Source of the DNA: Adiantum capillus-veneris
Taxonomy: Eukaryota; Streptophyta; Polypodiopsida; Polypodiales; Pteridaceae
DNA: 64,000 bases
Direction: 5' to 3'
Assembly: GCA_014529385.2 (NCBI GenBank)
Contig: CM043959.1
Span: 49,105,928 to 49,169,927, forward strand
In this document: positions 38,601 through 48,854 of the stretch, piece by piece
Numbering within the stretch: position 1 is the first letter of the stretch
Layout: every line of letters begins with the position of its first letter
Notes under the pieces: model-generated
Told to the model about the DNA's origin: nothing
The model's database searches: none
What the model saw: only the letters and a program-made list of their open reading frames with translations
Program-made: the position numbers and the translations under genes

Positions 38601-39827
38601 AACACAAACCCTCCACTTACCATTCTTCTTTGGTGTGACTACCACTGGAGAAACCCACTCTGAGTCTTCAACAGGATAGATAAAACCGGCTTCTAGCAAT
38701 TTCCTCACCTCTTTGAGCAGGGCGTCTTGTTGAATTACTCCTAGCCACCTGAGCTTCTGCACTACAGGTTTACTTTCCTCCTTGAGCTTAATGTGATGTT
38801 GAACTACTGTGATGCCAATGATTTTATCATATTCATCAATGAATAATGTGGTAAAATTACTTAGCATCAAAATATAATCTTCATGCTCCTTCCCACACAA
38901 CTCAATAGAGAGCATTTGATGTAGCTTACTTGCTTCTACCAGAGGTTGTATACCTGGTGTCTCCCCTTGGTTTGATGATGAGAAATCAGGTTGCTCCATC
39001 TTCTTAGGGTCCTTGAGAATGATCCCCATCACCTCAATGCTACTGTCACTTTCTTCACTCACTGTTGACTCCTCCTCTGAAGTGGTTGAAGAGTCACCAC
39101 TAGAAAACTCATCCATAGAGGTTTCTAGATCCATGTCCCATTGCCGACCTGTCTTCATGTCGTAAAGTATTGGCCTCCCTTTTGCATCCTTCATTTGGAT
39201 TATGCCGGTGTCCCATTCCTGCTTAGCTCTCATAGCCATAAGCCAAGGCCTCCCTAGAATGATAGGATAGCCCTCCCCTTTGTGTGGCATGACAAAGATG
39301 TCCACATCTACCTCGGTGCTGAATGCCTTTATCCTAACTGCATTTATGACACCAACACATTGAACTTTTAAATTATTTGCCGTTTTGGCTCGGCATGGTG
39401 CCGGCCGACTCACCTCTAAACCCAAACGGTGCATCATTTTTTCACTCATGACGCATATTTGTGCGCCACCATCGATGTAGATATTGGAGATGTGTTGCCC
39501 TTTGATGTAAGCATCCATCACTGGTAGTATGTCATCTAGATTCCTCCCAGAGATAGCCCCAGCTATCTTTGGCTTTGGTCGTCTCGTGCTAACCATCTTT
39601 GTCCATTGTCTCCTCACCCTAGGTGCTAGGTGGAGTAATTGAGGCCAGGTGATTTTTGGGCCCTGCACAGAAACATCTTGAACCAAATCATATGGTTTAG
39701 AACATTCACCCAAAGAGAAATCTACAATGTCAATTTTACGTGGTGACTTGGACGGCTTTTTGCTAGATTCCCCTTTAGTCTTCATCTTTTCTTCCTTTTG
39801 GAAAGATTCACCTTGCCTAGCGCGCAT
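35667..39827 (-). pseudogene. Tat-2 pol: protease, RT, RNase H, archaeal-type RNase H, integrase
   Basis: The whole 4.2 kb is in a single frame with only three stops: TAG 38337, TAA 37401 and TAG 36636. Protease has YIDGGAQICVM (DGG in place of the usual DSG or DTG). RT has [23 protein letters not shown] and FIDDFCIYS as the active site. RNase H follows (RPIYFSSRMM), then the second RNase H (AAGIVIFNEQGD, NNEAEYAALSLGLEW, ENQEADALA), the zinc region (HDGVCGGHF ... WCKTCKECQ), and the integrase core with Asp in WGIDAIGP, Asp in ISDRGPGF and Glu in GLVEKVNG. It is one of the best-kept pol frames of the window. Upstream of 39827 no gag can be seen. Confidence 0.9.
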
Positions 39828-40443
39828 TAGGAGAAATATGAACCTTGCATGGGCCTTGTAAGGAATCCTAATTTTTAGGGATTAAGGCTAATGTTGTGTG
39901 GGGTTTAGGGGGCAAGGGCATTGAAGAAGGTAGTTTTGAGTAGGCTTTTCTAGCCTTTTTTTTTAGACAAATGTAGGATGTGGACATAAAAGGTTGCTTT
40001 CTCTCTCTAGCTTTTTTTAAAGTGAAGGAAGCATAGGGGTGTGTCCACATCAGCAATTCCGTGGGTCAAAAAGAGTCAAAATTTGACTTTTTTTAAAAAA
40101 ATTCATTTTTATTTGCTTTTTACTTAAAACTCCCTCCCAACATATATACATATCCAAAAATCATTTCTTGACCCATTTTTTAACCCACAAGCTTAGAAAG
40201 TCCATTTTTTCAAAAATCTTTTCTCCCAAAAAGTAATAAACATTTTGTTCTCTCATCCTCCTCCCTCCTCCCTCCTCCCTCCTCTCTCCTCTCTCCCTCT
40301 CCTCTCCCTCTCTGCCCCTACCTTCCTCCTCCTCCCCAATCTCTCCCTCCCCTCCCTCCCTCCTTCTCTCCTCCCATCCTGCTCGGCCTCTTACCCTTCC
40401 CCCTCTATCTTTTCATCATTTGCTTACTCACGCAACAGCTTCC
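39828..40443. other. Interval with pyrimidine-rich tract, no gene
   Basis: 39828-40246 is AT-rich with no recognisable gag or LTR. 40247-40412 is nearly pure pyrimidine on the + strand (cctccctcctccct and similar), just upstream of the ATG at 40444. It could be a CT-rich leader of the following ORF or a simple repeat. Confidence 0.5.
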
Positions 40444-41028
40444 ATGGTGCTCACGGACATCACAAATGGTTTGCTTCCACCACCACATACTCCGCACACC
40501 AAAAGCATACATATTCTCTTACCCACGGCATTTGCACCGAAGACCACTAGTGAAGGTGATCAAAGGTCATCACAGGAACGTCGCACCGCTTGTGAGACCA
40601 ATGTTGACATTTGGGTGGATGGCCATTTGTACCCTTACGATCCTATAAGCCGCTTCCATCCACCGTTTAATAGCCTTTCCACATTTCTTCAATTTCTTGG
40701 GAGGGGAGAAGCAGGCTTGTTAGGCTATTGCAAGCGACTGTGTATGGGTGCAGGTGCTTCTTTGCATATGTGGATGCACAAATGTCAAGCTCTTCACCTC
40801 AAGACGACGGCATTACAAGAGAGTGTTGCCTCTTCGGAGAGGGTAGTTAAAAGTCTTGAACAACAAATGCAAGAAAAGGAGTCCCACATCCATAAGCTTA
40901 CCAACACCATCACATACTTGAAAGAAACACCCTTTGGTGCAAGGGAACGCAAACGCCCGTATTCATCCATTGAAACTCTTGCACATTCCGGAGGAGCACG
41001 CAAACGACGAGTTACAGCCACAAGGTGA
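40444..41028 (+). CDS. Orphan ORF with coiled coil, possible first exon
   Basis: About 195 codons from ATG 40444. I do not recognise it. The N-terminal third is proline- and threonine-rich. The centre (NVDIWVDGHLYPYDP, FLQFLGRGEAGLLGYC) looks folded. Residues about 120-165 form a likely coiled coil (ESVASSERVVKSLEQQMQEK), followed by a basic GARKRRVTATR end. A consensus-like donor (ACAAG/GTGATT at 41025) and an acceptor (TTGCTAG near 41099) suggest a second exon starting around 41100, which is lost at the Copia-2 break near 41155. It may be a real host gene fragment or part of an unknown element. Confidence 0.45.
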   Translation: MVLTDITNGLLPPPHTPHTKSIHILLPTAFAPKTTSEGDQRSSQERRTACETNVDIWVDGHLYPYDPISRFHPPFNSLSTFLQFLGRGEAGLLGYCKRLCMGAGASLHMWMHKCQALHLKTTALQESVASSERVVKSLEQQMQEKESHIHKLTNTITYLKETPFGARERKRPYSSIETLAHSGGARKRRVTATR

Positions 41029-41154
41029 TTTGGTCTTTACTTGCATGTTGCATTCTTACTTCACACTATTTTCTAACATTTATGTTTATTTGTTGCTAGA
41101 AACTTCATCCATGAGGCATGCGGTGGAACAAGCCAAGATAATCGAGTCAATATA

Positions 41155-44100
41155 CACTTCCTCTTGCAACTCACCATTCAAGAAGGCATTCTTTACATCC
41201 ATTTGATGCATAATCCATCCTCTAGATGCAGCCACTGCTATGACAGCTCTCACTGTCGTCATCTTTGCCACTGGAGCAAAGGTCTCTTCATAGTCTATGC
41301 CATACGTCTGTGCATAACCCTTTGCGACCAGCCTTGCCTTGTGACGCTCAATGTTACCATCAGCCTTATGCTTGGTTTTATACACCCATTTACAGCCAAT
41401 AGCTTTCTTGCCACTTGGCAATGGCACCAACTCCCATGTGTCATTTGCTTCCAATGCAGCCATCTCTTCATTCATTGCATCATCCCAATGCACATTTCCA
41501 ACTGCATCCTCAAAACATGTGGGCTCCACATCCTGTATCACCTTAGCCATGTAGGCTTGGTGATGCGCTAGATACCCATCATAAGTCAATTTCTGAACTG
41601 GATTTCTGACTCTATTAGATCTGCGCGGTCCTGGGTCACTCCTTTGCCCTCTAGCATCTTCTTGTACTTTCCTTACACCAGGTGTCCTGACAGCCGGAAT
41701 TCCAAATTCCTCATCAAGACTTTGTTCAGAACCATCTGAATCCATGTCTACATGTGAAAAATCTGATGATGCATCAACCATAAAGGGAGGTTCATCAACC
41801 TTTTCCTTTCCTTTTCGTGATACATTCCCTGTACCTGTTGGTGGAGTAACCTGCGTACGTAGTCTACCATTCCATGGTTTCTCAACAGAGCCACGAGAAG
41901 AGGACTCTTGTGGTCCACTCAAAACCTGTGACTGTGGCCTCACATTTTGTACAACCACATCATCTTTTACATCAGCCCCAATAGTGCCATGTGCATTACT
42001 GTACCAGCTGCTCATCTCATCAAAGACTACATCTCTGCTCACTCGTAATTCTCGTGTAGTAGGATTGTAGCACCTGTACCCCTTTTGTTCAAGGGAATAT
42101 CCCACAAGAATACATTTCTCTACTTTAGGATCCAATTTCCTACGCAACTCATCTGGTACATGCACGTAAGCTATGCAGCCAAACACTTTCAAGTGTGCCA
42201 AATCAGGCTTTGTACCTATAAACTTTTCCTCAGGTGTTACATCATGCACCGCAGCTGTAGGTGTCCTGTTCATAATGTACACAGCTGTATTTACAGCTTC
42301 AGCCCAGAAATGATGAGGCATGTTCTTCTCATTCATCAATGCACGTGCAACCTCTGCAATGTGCCTGTTTTTCCTTTCTGCGACCCCATTCTGTTGTGGA
42401 GTATATCTGCATGTAAACTGCCTGCGTATACCATGCATTCGCAGAAAATCTGAAAAATCATTGGAGAAGTACTCTCCCCCTCCATCTGACCTCAATGTCT
42501 TGATTTGCATATCTGTCTCCTTCTCAATCATGACTTTGAAGTCTTGAAAGTGACCAAACACTTCACTTTTGTTACGCATGAAGTAGACCCATACTTTCCT
42601 TGTATGGTCATCAATGAAAGAGACATAATACCTGCAACCATGTATACTTTCAGTATCGGTTGGACCCCAAACATCTGTGTGCACCACCTCAAGTGGCTTT
42701 TTACATACATTGCGCTCATGTGGAAATGAGCCCTTTGACTGTTTTCCAAACTGGCATGCTGCACACACTTTATGCATACCATCCACCTTGAATTTGGGCA
42801 AACCTTTTACAATCTGTTTTGATTGCATGTTGCGCAATCTCTGCTCATTGACATGGCCAATGCGTTTGTGCCAAATGTCAACATCAGCCACAACACCTGT
42901 GCCCTGTGCAAATAATGCAGCTTTTACCTCAGGCATGTCTACATTCAGCGTAAACATTCTGCCCACACATTTGCCCTATGTGATCAGCTTACAGCCATTC
43001 TGGAAATCTTCTACATAACAGCCATTTGGATTGAAGCGAACCTGCAAACCCTGCTCAACCATTTGTCCAACAGAAACAAGATTCTTTGTAATGTTTGGGA
43101 CATGAAGTACATCTGCTAAGTACTTTGATTTCCCACTCTTCGTATTTAGAGGTATGTCCCCTACATGAGCAATGGGGTGAGCTGTGTCATCTCCTGTCTG
43201 CACATAGCCTGACACGTCTGGTTTGCGCATATCTCTAAACCACTCTCCACGAGACGTCATGTGATTAGAGGCACCTGAATCCACATACCAAACATCATCT
43301 TGGGTGGAATTCTCTGCAGTCATTGTATTCATTACATGTTGCATAACAAACATGCGCTCGTTTTTGTTGTCATCTGCATCTCTGCTAGTAGATACATAGT
43401 TGCCCTGTTCTCTCTTTCTACTTGCTTTTCCCTTTGGACAGTCACGTGACATGTGACCTCTTTCACCACAAGTCCAACATTCTCTACTATCTGGAGTATG
43501 TTGCTGCCTGCTTGATCCTGCACCACGACCTCTTTGACTCCCCCTGCCTTGAGACTGGTTTCCCCTGCCACCTGTATTGTTTTGATTTGATTGACCTTCC
43601 AGAAATTGGCCCCTGCAACCCCTTGGGCCTCGACCACGACCTCTACCTCTACCTCTGTTGGAGTTAGAATAGAAGGCCTGTTCAGAATTATTTCTGCCAT
43701 GAGAAGAAGATGTGTCAAGGTTCTTCTCCTCAAGAATAAGCATAGAAATCAAATCTTGGAACACGGGGATGTCGTCTCTTGTATTCATGGAAGACCTAAA
43801 ATGTACATACTCATCTCCTAGACCATCCAAGCATGCACGGACAATGTCATCGTCTTCCACTGAGACTTTAATAGATCCAAGAGCCTCGATGATACTCTTG
43901 ATCTTCAAAGCATAATCATTGATGGAGAGGTTGTTCCTCTTAACCTGATTTAGCTCCGACTTTAGTTGAAGCTTCCTGGCCTTGGTGTTCACCTCGAACA
44001 CTCTGCCTAAGTTTTTCCATGCAATGGCGGGGGTTTCAGCATCCTGTAGATAGCCCATCATGCCATCTGTGATGCTCATAGAAAGCCAATACATCACTTT

Positions 44101-44307
44101 GCTCTGGCCTTGTTGCCAGTCCCTCAAAGCTTTCCTTTGTTCTGCTGTAGCATTTGCCTCGGGAATCTCTGGTTCCTTTTCATTGTCTCCTTCTACATAG
44201 TCCCAATAACCTTTTCCTTTTAGGAAATTTGTTATTCTGAACTTCCATGCAGGGTAGTTATTTTTCTCAAGCTTCTCAGTAACAATCTGACTGAAACCGT
44301 CAGACAT
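41155..44307 (-). pseudogene. Copia-2 gag-pol, one in-frame stop, truncated
   Basis: A single frame starts at ATG 44307 and has only one stop, TAG 42976. Gag (MSDGFSQIVTEKLEKNNYPAW) carries UBN2-type blocks, a Gly-Arg-rich stretch and a zinc knuckle CWTCGERGHMSRDC (about 43440-43485). Protease has WYVDSGASNHMTS. After the stop come the zinc region ([15 protein letters not shown] ... CAACQFGKQ), the Asp motif VHTDVWGPT, Asp in [10 protein letters not shown], Glu in [11 protein letters not shown], a linker and RT up to [17 protein letters not shown]. It would have encoded the usual capsid and copy-and-paste enzymes. Apart from one stop and the truncation it is well kept. Confidence 0.92.
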
Positions 44308-44580
44308 CTTGAAGCACTAAGACAAAATAGCTGCAATCTGCAAAAACCTGCAAATCTGCTGAACCTGCTATCGTGGTACCTGTAATGCTTTCTACACTCA
44401 ACGAGTGTCCACAATCAAGCGTACATACAACCACTATACTTGTACAGTAAATCTCTGTATACTGCACTTTGGAGACCTGTTCAGAAACTTGTGCGAAAAA
44501 CTTGTTCGGCATCTGGTCGTGGATTGCGAACGAAAGGATTGTGATGCTCTTGCTCTCTTAGTCTCTCTTGCCTGCACCAG

Positions 44581-44592
44581 GCTCTGATACCA
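44581..44592 (-). promoter_or_regulatory. Primer binding site of Copia-2 (initiator Met tRNA)
   Basis: The minus strand reads TGGTATCAGAGC, a perfect iMet primer site, directly at the LTR edge. Confidence 0.92.
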
Positions 44593-44730
44593 TGTAAAGA
44601 ATGAGGATGCAAGAGAGCTACACAAGACAAGCACAAAGCACACAGAGATGGAAAGCTTCTTCTTCTTCTTCACAGAAAAGAGAGTACAAAATGACTAAGT
44701 GCTAAAGCTGAAAAGTAGCACATATGTACA
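44593..44730 (-). repeat. 5' LTR of Copia-2, about 138 bp
   Basis: On the + strand it begins TGTAAAGAAT and ends ATATGTACA; on the minus strand TGTACATATG...TTCTTTACA. The ends form TGTA...TACA inverted tips and abut the primer site. The outer border at 44730 is inferred from the tips because the other LTR is missing. It is unusually short for Copia. Confidence 0.65.
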
Positions 44731-44899
44731 TGCGGTCACTAAGTGTGAACTCGCTAGAAGCGTACTAGGCTGGCACTATAAGTGTAGTCCAACTGTAGAA
44801 TCACTGGCAGAGATCCTCCGTGTCGGTCACCTAACGCGCCAGGGAGTAAATGCCGTAAGCGGCCAAGACCCGTAGTGGATGCCAACTCAAGGTGTAGAG

Positions 44900-45798
44900 C
44901 TCGACATCTCAACACGGTGAAGAAGTGACTGAGGAAGAGTGGGAGTACTCTCGGGGTTGCGCGACCAAGGTAAGTTTGCAATGTACGACTAGTGACTTTC
45001 TAGATGTTTGAACGGCCACTCATAATCTTTGTTCGTTGTAGTATAAGTCATACACAGCAACATGGTGTAAAGGTCGACATTTTAGGGTGGAACAGATCGA
45101 CAAAAAGCGTTTTACTCAAGATTGTGGAATCATGGCAAAATTTGAACAGTGTAGTTGACAACGGTCCTCTAATGCAGATCCTGTGGTGGCGGAACTCACT
45201 TACTTCGGCACACTACAAGAGATTTTGAGGATTGATTATAGAGGATTTTTTGTCGACTTGTTCGACGTGCAATGGTTCAAGATAATCATGGAGGGTCGCA
45301 ACGCTACTGTGCGTAGAGGAGAGTCTGGTTTTCTTGAGGTGGATTCAACTAAGAAATGGATTGACCTAAGAGACACTTTCGTACTACCCGAGCATTGTGA
45401 ACAAGTATGTAAGTAGTTAACATCCCATTTTAGAATTTATGTGCTTGGAAGCTCTCATGTAAGTTATGTGGCTCTGGCAGGTGATATTTCATCCTACAAA
45501 GTTTGCATCAAACTGGTGGTACGTCATAGAGGTAGCACCTTGTAGTGCACGGACGTATGAAGGCTACCATGTGCCAATCACAACGGCATCAATGAAGGAG
45601 ATCAGAGAAGATGCTCAATCAGAAGCCGTTGAGGTGGTGCCAGACGAACATCAAGCTGCTACTCTCTATGCGGTGCATGCAGAGGATCTACAAAATGAAA
45701 CGGAGGAAATCTGTTTAAATGGAGAGCTCTATATGGATATAGGAAGTTATGTTGAGCTATGCGAGGATGAGAGAGAGAGAGATCTCTTAAAGCCATAA
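44900..45798 (+). pseudogene. CACTA transposase C-terminal part (DUF4216)
   Basis: Reading exons: EEEWEYSRGCATK, intron from about 44970 (AAG/GTAAGT) to an acceptor ending GTTGTAG near 45038, then RHFRVEQIDKKRFTQDCGI (compare the family NG-RF ... TQNSGV pattern), a TGA near 45158, then ELTYFGTLQEILRIDYRGF, WFKIIMEGRN and FVLPEHCEQ. Intron 2 (GTATGTAAG ... TGGCAG, about 45406-45480) joins to VIFHPTKFASNWWYVIEV. The YFG / DY / NWWYV layout is that of DUF4216, found at the end of plant CACTA transposases. One stop in the visible part. The acidic tail ends at 45798. Confidence 0.75.
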
Positions 45799-45959
45799 AT
45801 ATTGTATTTGAATAATTTTTCTCCATTTTGTAAAAACTCTGGCTCTCTAAGTACCTTCCATGTTGTATAACACTTTTTTGATTTTGCGCTCACATCCTTG
45901 GCAATCCATGGCCACATGCAGCTCCACCACCTGGTTGGTCGACTGTAAGATTTGATTGT

Positions 45960-45960
<1 letters not shown>

Positions 45961-46030
<70 letters not shown>
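45961..46030. repeat. (CT)n microsatellite
   Basis: About 70 bases of CT between the two CACTA ORFs. Confidence 0.95.
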
Positions 46031-46033
<3 letters not shown>

Positions 46034-46357
46034 GATTGAAAATTCTGAGTTATCGACTTGCCTCTTCCATCACTCAAGTTGAATAGAAGAAGAACGCGTT
46101 CTGTTGCTACTAGCCTTTGAACATTCCAAAGCTACAAGCACCTTCAAGTTCTACGTCAAAAAAGAAAGAGATAGTTGGGATTCTTGTACGATTCTCCATT
46201 TTGAACAATTTTGCTCTGTTTTATAATATATATTGTGTTCACGTGGCTTTTTGTCCATTTCTATTTATATGCGTCATTGCGTCATTTTATTTAATGGTCT
46301 TTGCATCCACTCCAGGTACGTATTCTCTAGGTATGTTCTCACAAGCAAGGACGACGA

Positions 46358-46690
46358 GCACTGCGCTCTGGGTGTGATGGAGACTGAAGATGCAATTGCG
46401 AAGGGAGTGATTTGTCTCTGCTCATAGATGCAATTTGTTGTCACCGCTAGATCTAATTGATCGGGTGAAAGAGACGCTAAGAAGCACTATTACTGCTTAC
46501 TTAGCGTCTTTTTCACCTGATCAACTAGATTTAGTGGTGAAAGAGACGCTAAGAAGCACTACTACTGCTTCTTAGCGTCTCTTTCACCTTATCAACTAGA
46601 TTTAGTGGTGGGGCAAGCAACATCTATGAGCAGATATGGACTTCCTTCGCGATTGCAGCTTCAGTCTCCATCGCACCCGGAGCGCAGTGC
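46358..46690. repeat. Nested palindrome: 333 bp inverted repeat containing two 53 bp hairpins
   Basis: The left arm begins gcactgcgct and the right arm ends agcgcagtgc. The reverse complement of the right arm follows the left arm for about 150 bases with scattered mismatches (both hold gatggagactgaag and ctgctcatagatg). Inside lie two further hairpins, 46464-46517 and 46536-46588. The second has a perfect 23 bp stem and a 7-base loop. It sits inside the CACTA element between its two ORFs. Confidence 0.92.
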
Positions 46691-46741
46691 TTTTACAAAT
46701 TCACCCTCATTCAACGAAAACTCTCTACACAGGAATCCCTC

Positions 46742-46800
<59 letters not shown>
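46742..46800. repeat. (CT)n microsatellite
   Basis: About 59 bases of CT shortly upstream of the second CACTA ORF. Confidence 0.95.
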
Positions 46801-46809
<9 letters not shown>

Positions 46810-46875
46810 CTTGTCCATGTTTTCTACTCCATTCATTCAATATTAAGTTTAAATGTTCGTGTGTTTAATGCAAGT

Positions 46876-48186
46876 ATGGATGATGAGGAGTTTCTTTCTT
46901 CTTTGTCACCCCAGTAGAGACAGTGGTACGTGGAGCATCATCGCTCTGGCGTACCATCGCGTGTTCCTACTCCAGCTGCATCTCCCTCTGTTTTGGAGCA
47001 TTCAGCGCGCTCCGAAGCTTCGGTGTTCACGAGATGATCTTCACACTCGTCTAGGCACCGGCGCTCTAGTGGTGGTGGTGGCGATTGTTGTGGGGATACC
47101 GCCGCCGATGCTTCGACACCGCCTCGTGTTCGACGAGGCTCTTTACCCTCCCCTTCTTTGCCCGCCCCAACACCAGCCACGGCATCGCCATCGCCACCAA
47201 GTTTTGCGCGGCTGACTGCCGTTCCTAGTGGCTACACACCACTAGCTACTCCTCCAGGAGTCACTCCAATGGACACTCCTCGCTTCGGGACTCAGACTCC
47301 AGTGGAGACACCTGACGTCCGTACCCCCGTCGACACGCTGCTAGAGACCCCTGTCGGAACACCCAGGTTCACACGTTAGCGGCGAGAGGGCTTGCCTTAC
47401 TCCATCGACTTCAGTGGCGGCATCATCTTAGATGATGAAGGCAAGAAGGTGATTTCTCACATGCGCGGTCTTTGCTCTCAAGTGTTTAGACACTACATAC
47501 TAAACACCTGGAGTTAAGTATCGAATGATTTAAAAGACAGAGTCATCAGCATGCTTCATGACGAGTTTCCCATTCAACACGGGATGAGCGCTTCAATGAA
47601 GACGTGATGAAGATTCGAATGTGCGAATACTGCAAGCACAAGTGTTCCGAAGTGCAAAAAGCAATCAAGCATGGGTAGAGCAGACCAGATTGGCTGGCCA
47701 AAGAAGATTGTAAGAATGCAAAGAAAGCAGCACGCGAGAATCCCGACAAGTGGAAGCAACAAAAGGAGGCAGCCAAAGCGCGAGTAGAGGCAGGGAGCTC
47801 GCACCACTTGGGGAGCGGCGGGTGGGCATCATTTGAGGCCGATTTTGTAAGTGTTTTTGCATTGCTCTTTATGTTTGATAGTTTAGAGTTTATCGGTTTT
47901 TAAATTCTAACATAATGGATTCTTTGTATGTTTTGACAGTGCTCGATGTGACAGGACGTGATCCCACACCGTACGAGAACGAGTACGCAGGCAAGAAGGA
48001 CTTAAACGCCCTAATGGACATTCTGAGTTCTCGCGGTGGCATGGTTAGTATTAGGGTTTACTCTTTTCTATTTGTTGTATTGTTTTATAAACGTCGCTAT
48101 ATGTTTATACTTACAAAAAGCTGTCTTATTGTTTTTTTTGCAGAATCCGACAGATACGCCGCTTGGACGCGATGAGACGTCTGATT
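46876..48186 (+). pseudogene. CACTA second ORF, Ptta/En/Spm transposase-like
   Basis: The likely start is MDDEEFLSSLSPQ (46876), soon followed by a stop, so the N-terminus is broken or spliced. A Pro/Ser/Thr-rich segment (about 47150-47378, PPGVTPMDTPRFGTQTPVET) leads to a core with KDRVISMLHDEF, then ENPDKWKQQKEAAKARVEAG and SSHHLGSGGWASFEADF (about 47725-47848). That NPDKW...KA...GSGG pattern is typical of the plant Ptta/En/Spm family. Two probable introns follow (donor GTAAGT 47849; donor about 48042 to acceptor TTTGCAG 48144), and the frame ends NPTDTPLGRDETSD at 48187. Several stops are present. In the family this protein binds subterminal repeats. Confidence 0.7.
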
Positions 48187-48589
48187 AGACGACATTAGTC
48201 TAGTCGTAGCTAGATAGCATTAGTTTCTTTTTGTCATAGCCTATGTATCATGAGACGACTTTTATACGTCTTTTTGAAAACCATGTATATTTTTTCAATA
48301 ATGACAATGGTGTTGTAACTATTACATTTGCAAAGTTTAACAATCAAGTGATTTTGCCTATGATGTGTACAATTGTCATTGATTTACTTTCATCAATTCA
48401 CGCTTGTCAGTTTTGTATCTTTATTTTGCAAACAATACGTACTATGGATGATGGAGTTAATGGTTATATTGTCTTGTAGGTGACTATTTTGGGTCTATAT
48501 CTACCTTTGCACTTTTTTTCAAAGGTGAATCAATTAATGAAACATTCAATATGGTTGATGGGTGAATGCCCTGCCACCAAAAAATATTT

Positions 48590-48842
48590 CTCTCGAGCAT
48601 CGCTATGAACATCGTTATATAAGGCTCTGTTGCGTCACTATAAACGTCGCTATAGATGGCCTACAAACATCGCTATAGGCGTCGCTATATAGCAACGGTT
48701 ATAGCGACTCATATATCGATCGCTATAGCGATGCCTATAGCGGTGTTCCCGTATCGACGCTGTTAGCGACGGTCTTAGGGACGCTGGGGGTTATAAAAAC
48801 CCAATGTATTTTCGTCGGTAATAGCGTCACAAGAGCACACAA
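48590..48842. repeat. CACTA subterminal repeats
   Basis: Many short direct and inverted copies of a tatagcgac / cgtcgctata core (e.g. 48640, 48675, 48700, 48730). Such clusters next to the terminal repeat are the transposase-binding region in CACTA elements. Some copies are palindromic (atcgctatagcgat, about 48719). Confidence 0.8.
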
Positions 48843-48854
48843 CCTCTTGTAGTG
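48843..48854 (-). repeat. CACTA terminal inverted repeat, right end
   Basis: CCTCTTGTAGTG, the complement of CACTACAAGAGG, closing the subterminal block. CACTA elements end in CACTA and make a 3 bp target duplication; the next bases here are GAT. The left partner was not found. Confidence 0.8.

Larger units (their letters stand above)
33639..39827 (-). mobile_element. Tat-2, Ty3/gypsy Tat-type element, minus strand, gag missing
   Basis: On the minus strand: protease, RT, RNase H, second archaeal-type RNase H, integrase, a polypurine tract (35637-35652) and an LTR of 2000 bp ending at 33639. Domain order and tract sequence match Tat-1. No gag or 5' LTR was recognised beyond 39827, so the 5' end is deleted or highly diverged. 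The LTR end abuts the Copia-1 RT, suggesting Tat-2 inserted into Copia-1. Confidence 0.85.
41155..44730 (-). mobile_element. Copia-2, Ty1/copia element, minus strand, truncated in RT
   Basis: From right to left: a 138 bp LTR (44593-44730), an initiator-Met primer site, gag, protease, integrase and the first part of RT. The left half of RT, RNase H and the 3' LTR are absent. At about 41155 the RT frame (QEEVYI) turns into unrelated sequence. Confidence 0.88.
44731..48854 (+). mobile_element. CACTA (En/Spm) DNA transposon, 3' part
   Basis: It contains the transposase tail domain DUF4216, a second ORF of the plant Ptta/En/Spm type, dense subterminal tagcgac-like repeats and the terminal inverted repeat end CCTCTTGTAGTG (48843-48854), the complement of CACTACAAGAGG. 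The 5' half with the catalytic transposase domain is missing; Copia-2 lies at that side, so its insertion plus deletion may have removed it. The left border is unknown. Confidence 0.82.

Noticed and set aside
45213-45225. CACTACAAGAG at 45214 as a CACTA left terminal repeat
   Set aside because: It lies inside the DUF4216 coding sequence (GTLQEI) and has no subterminal repeats beside it; probably coincidence.
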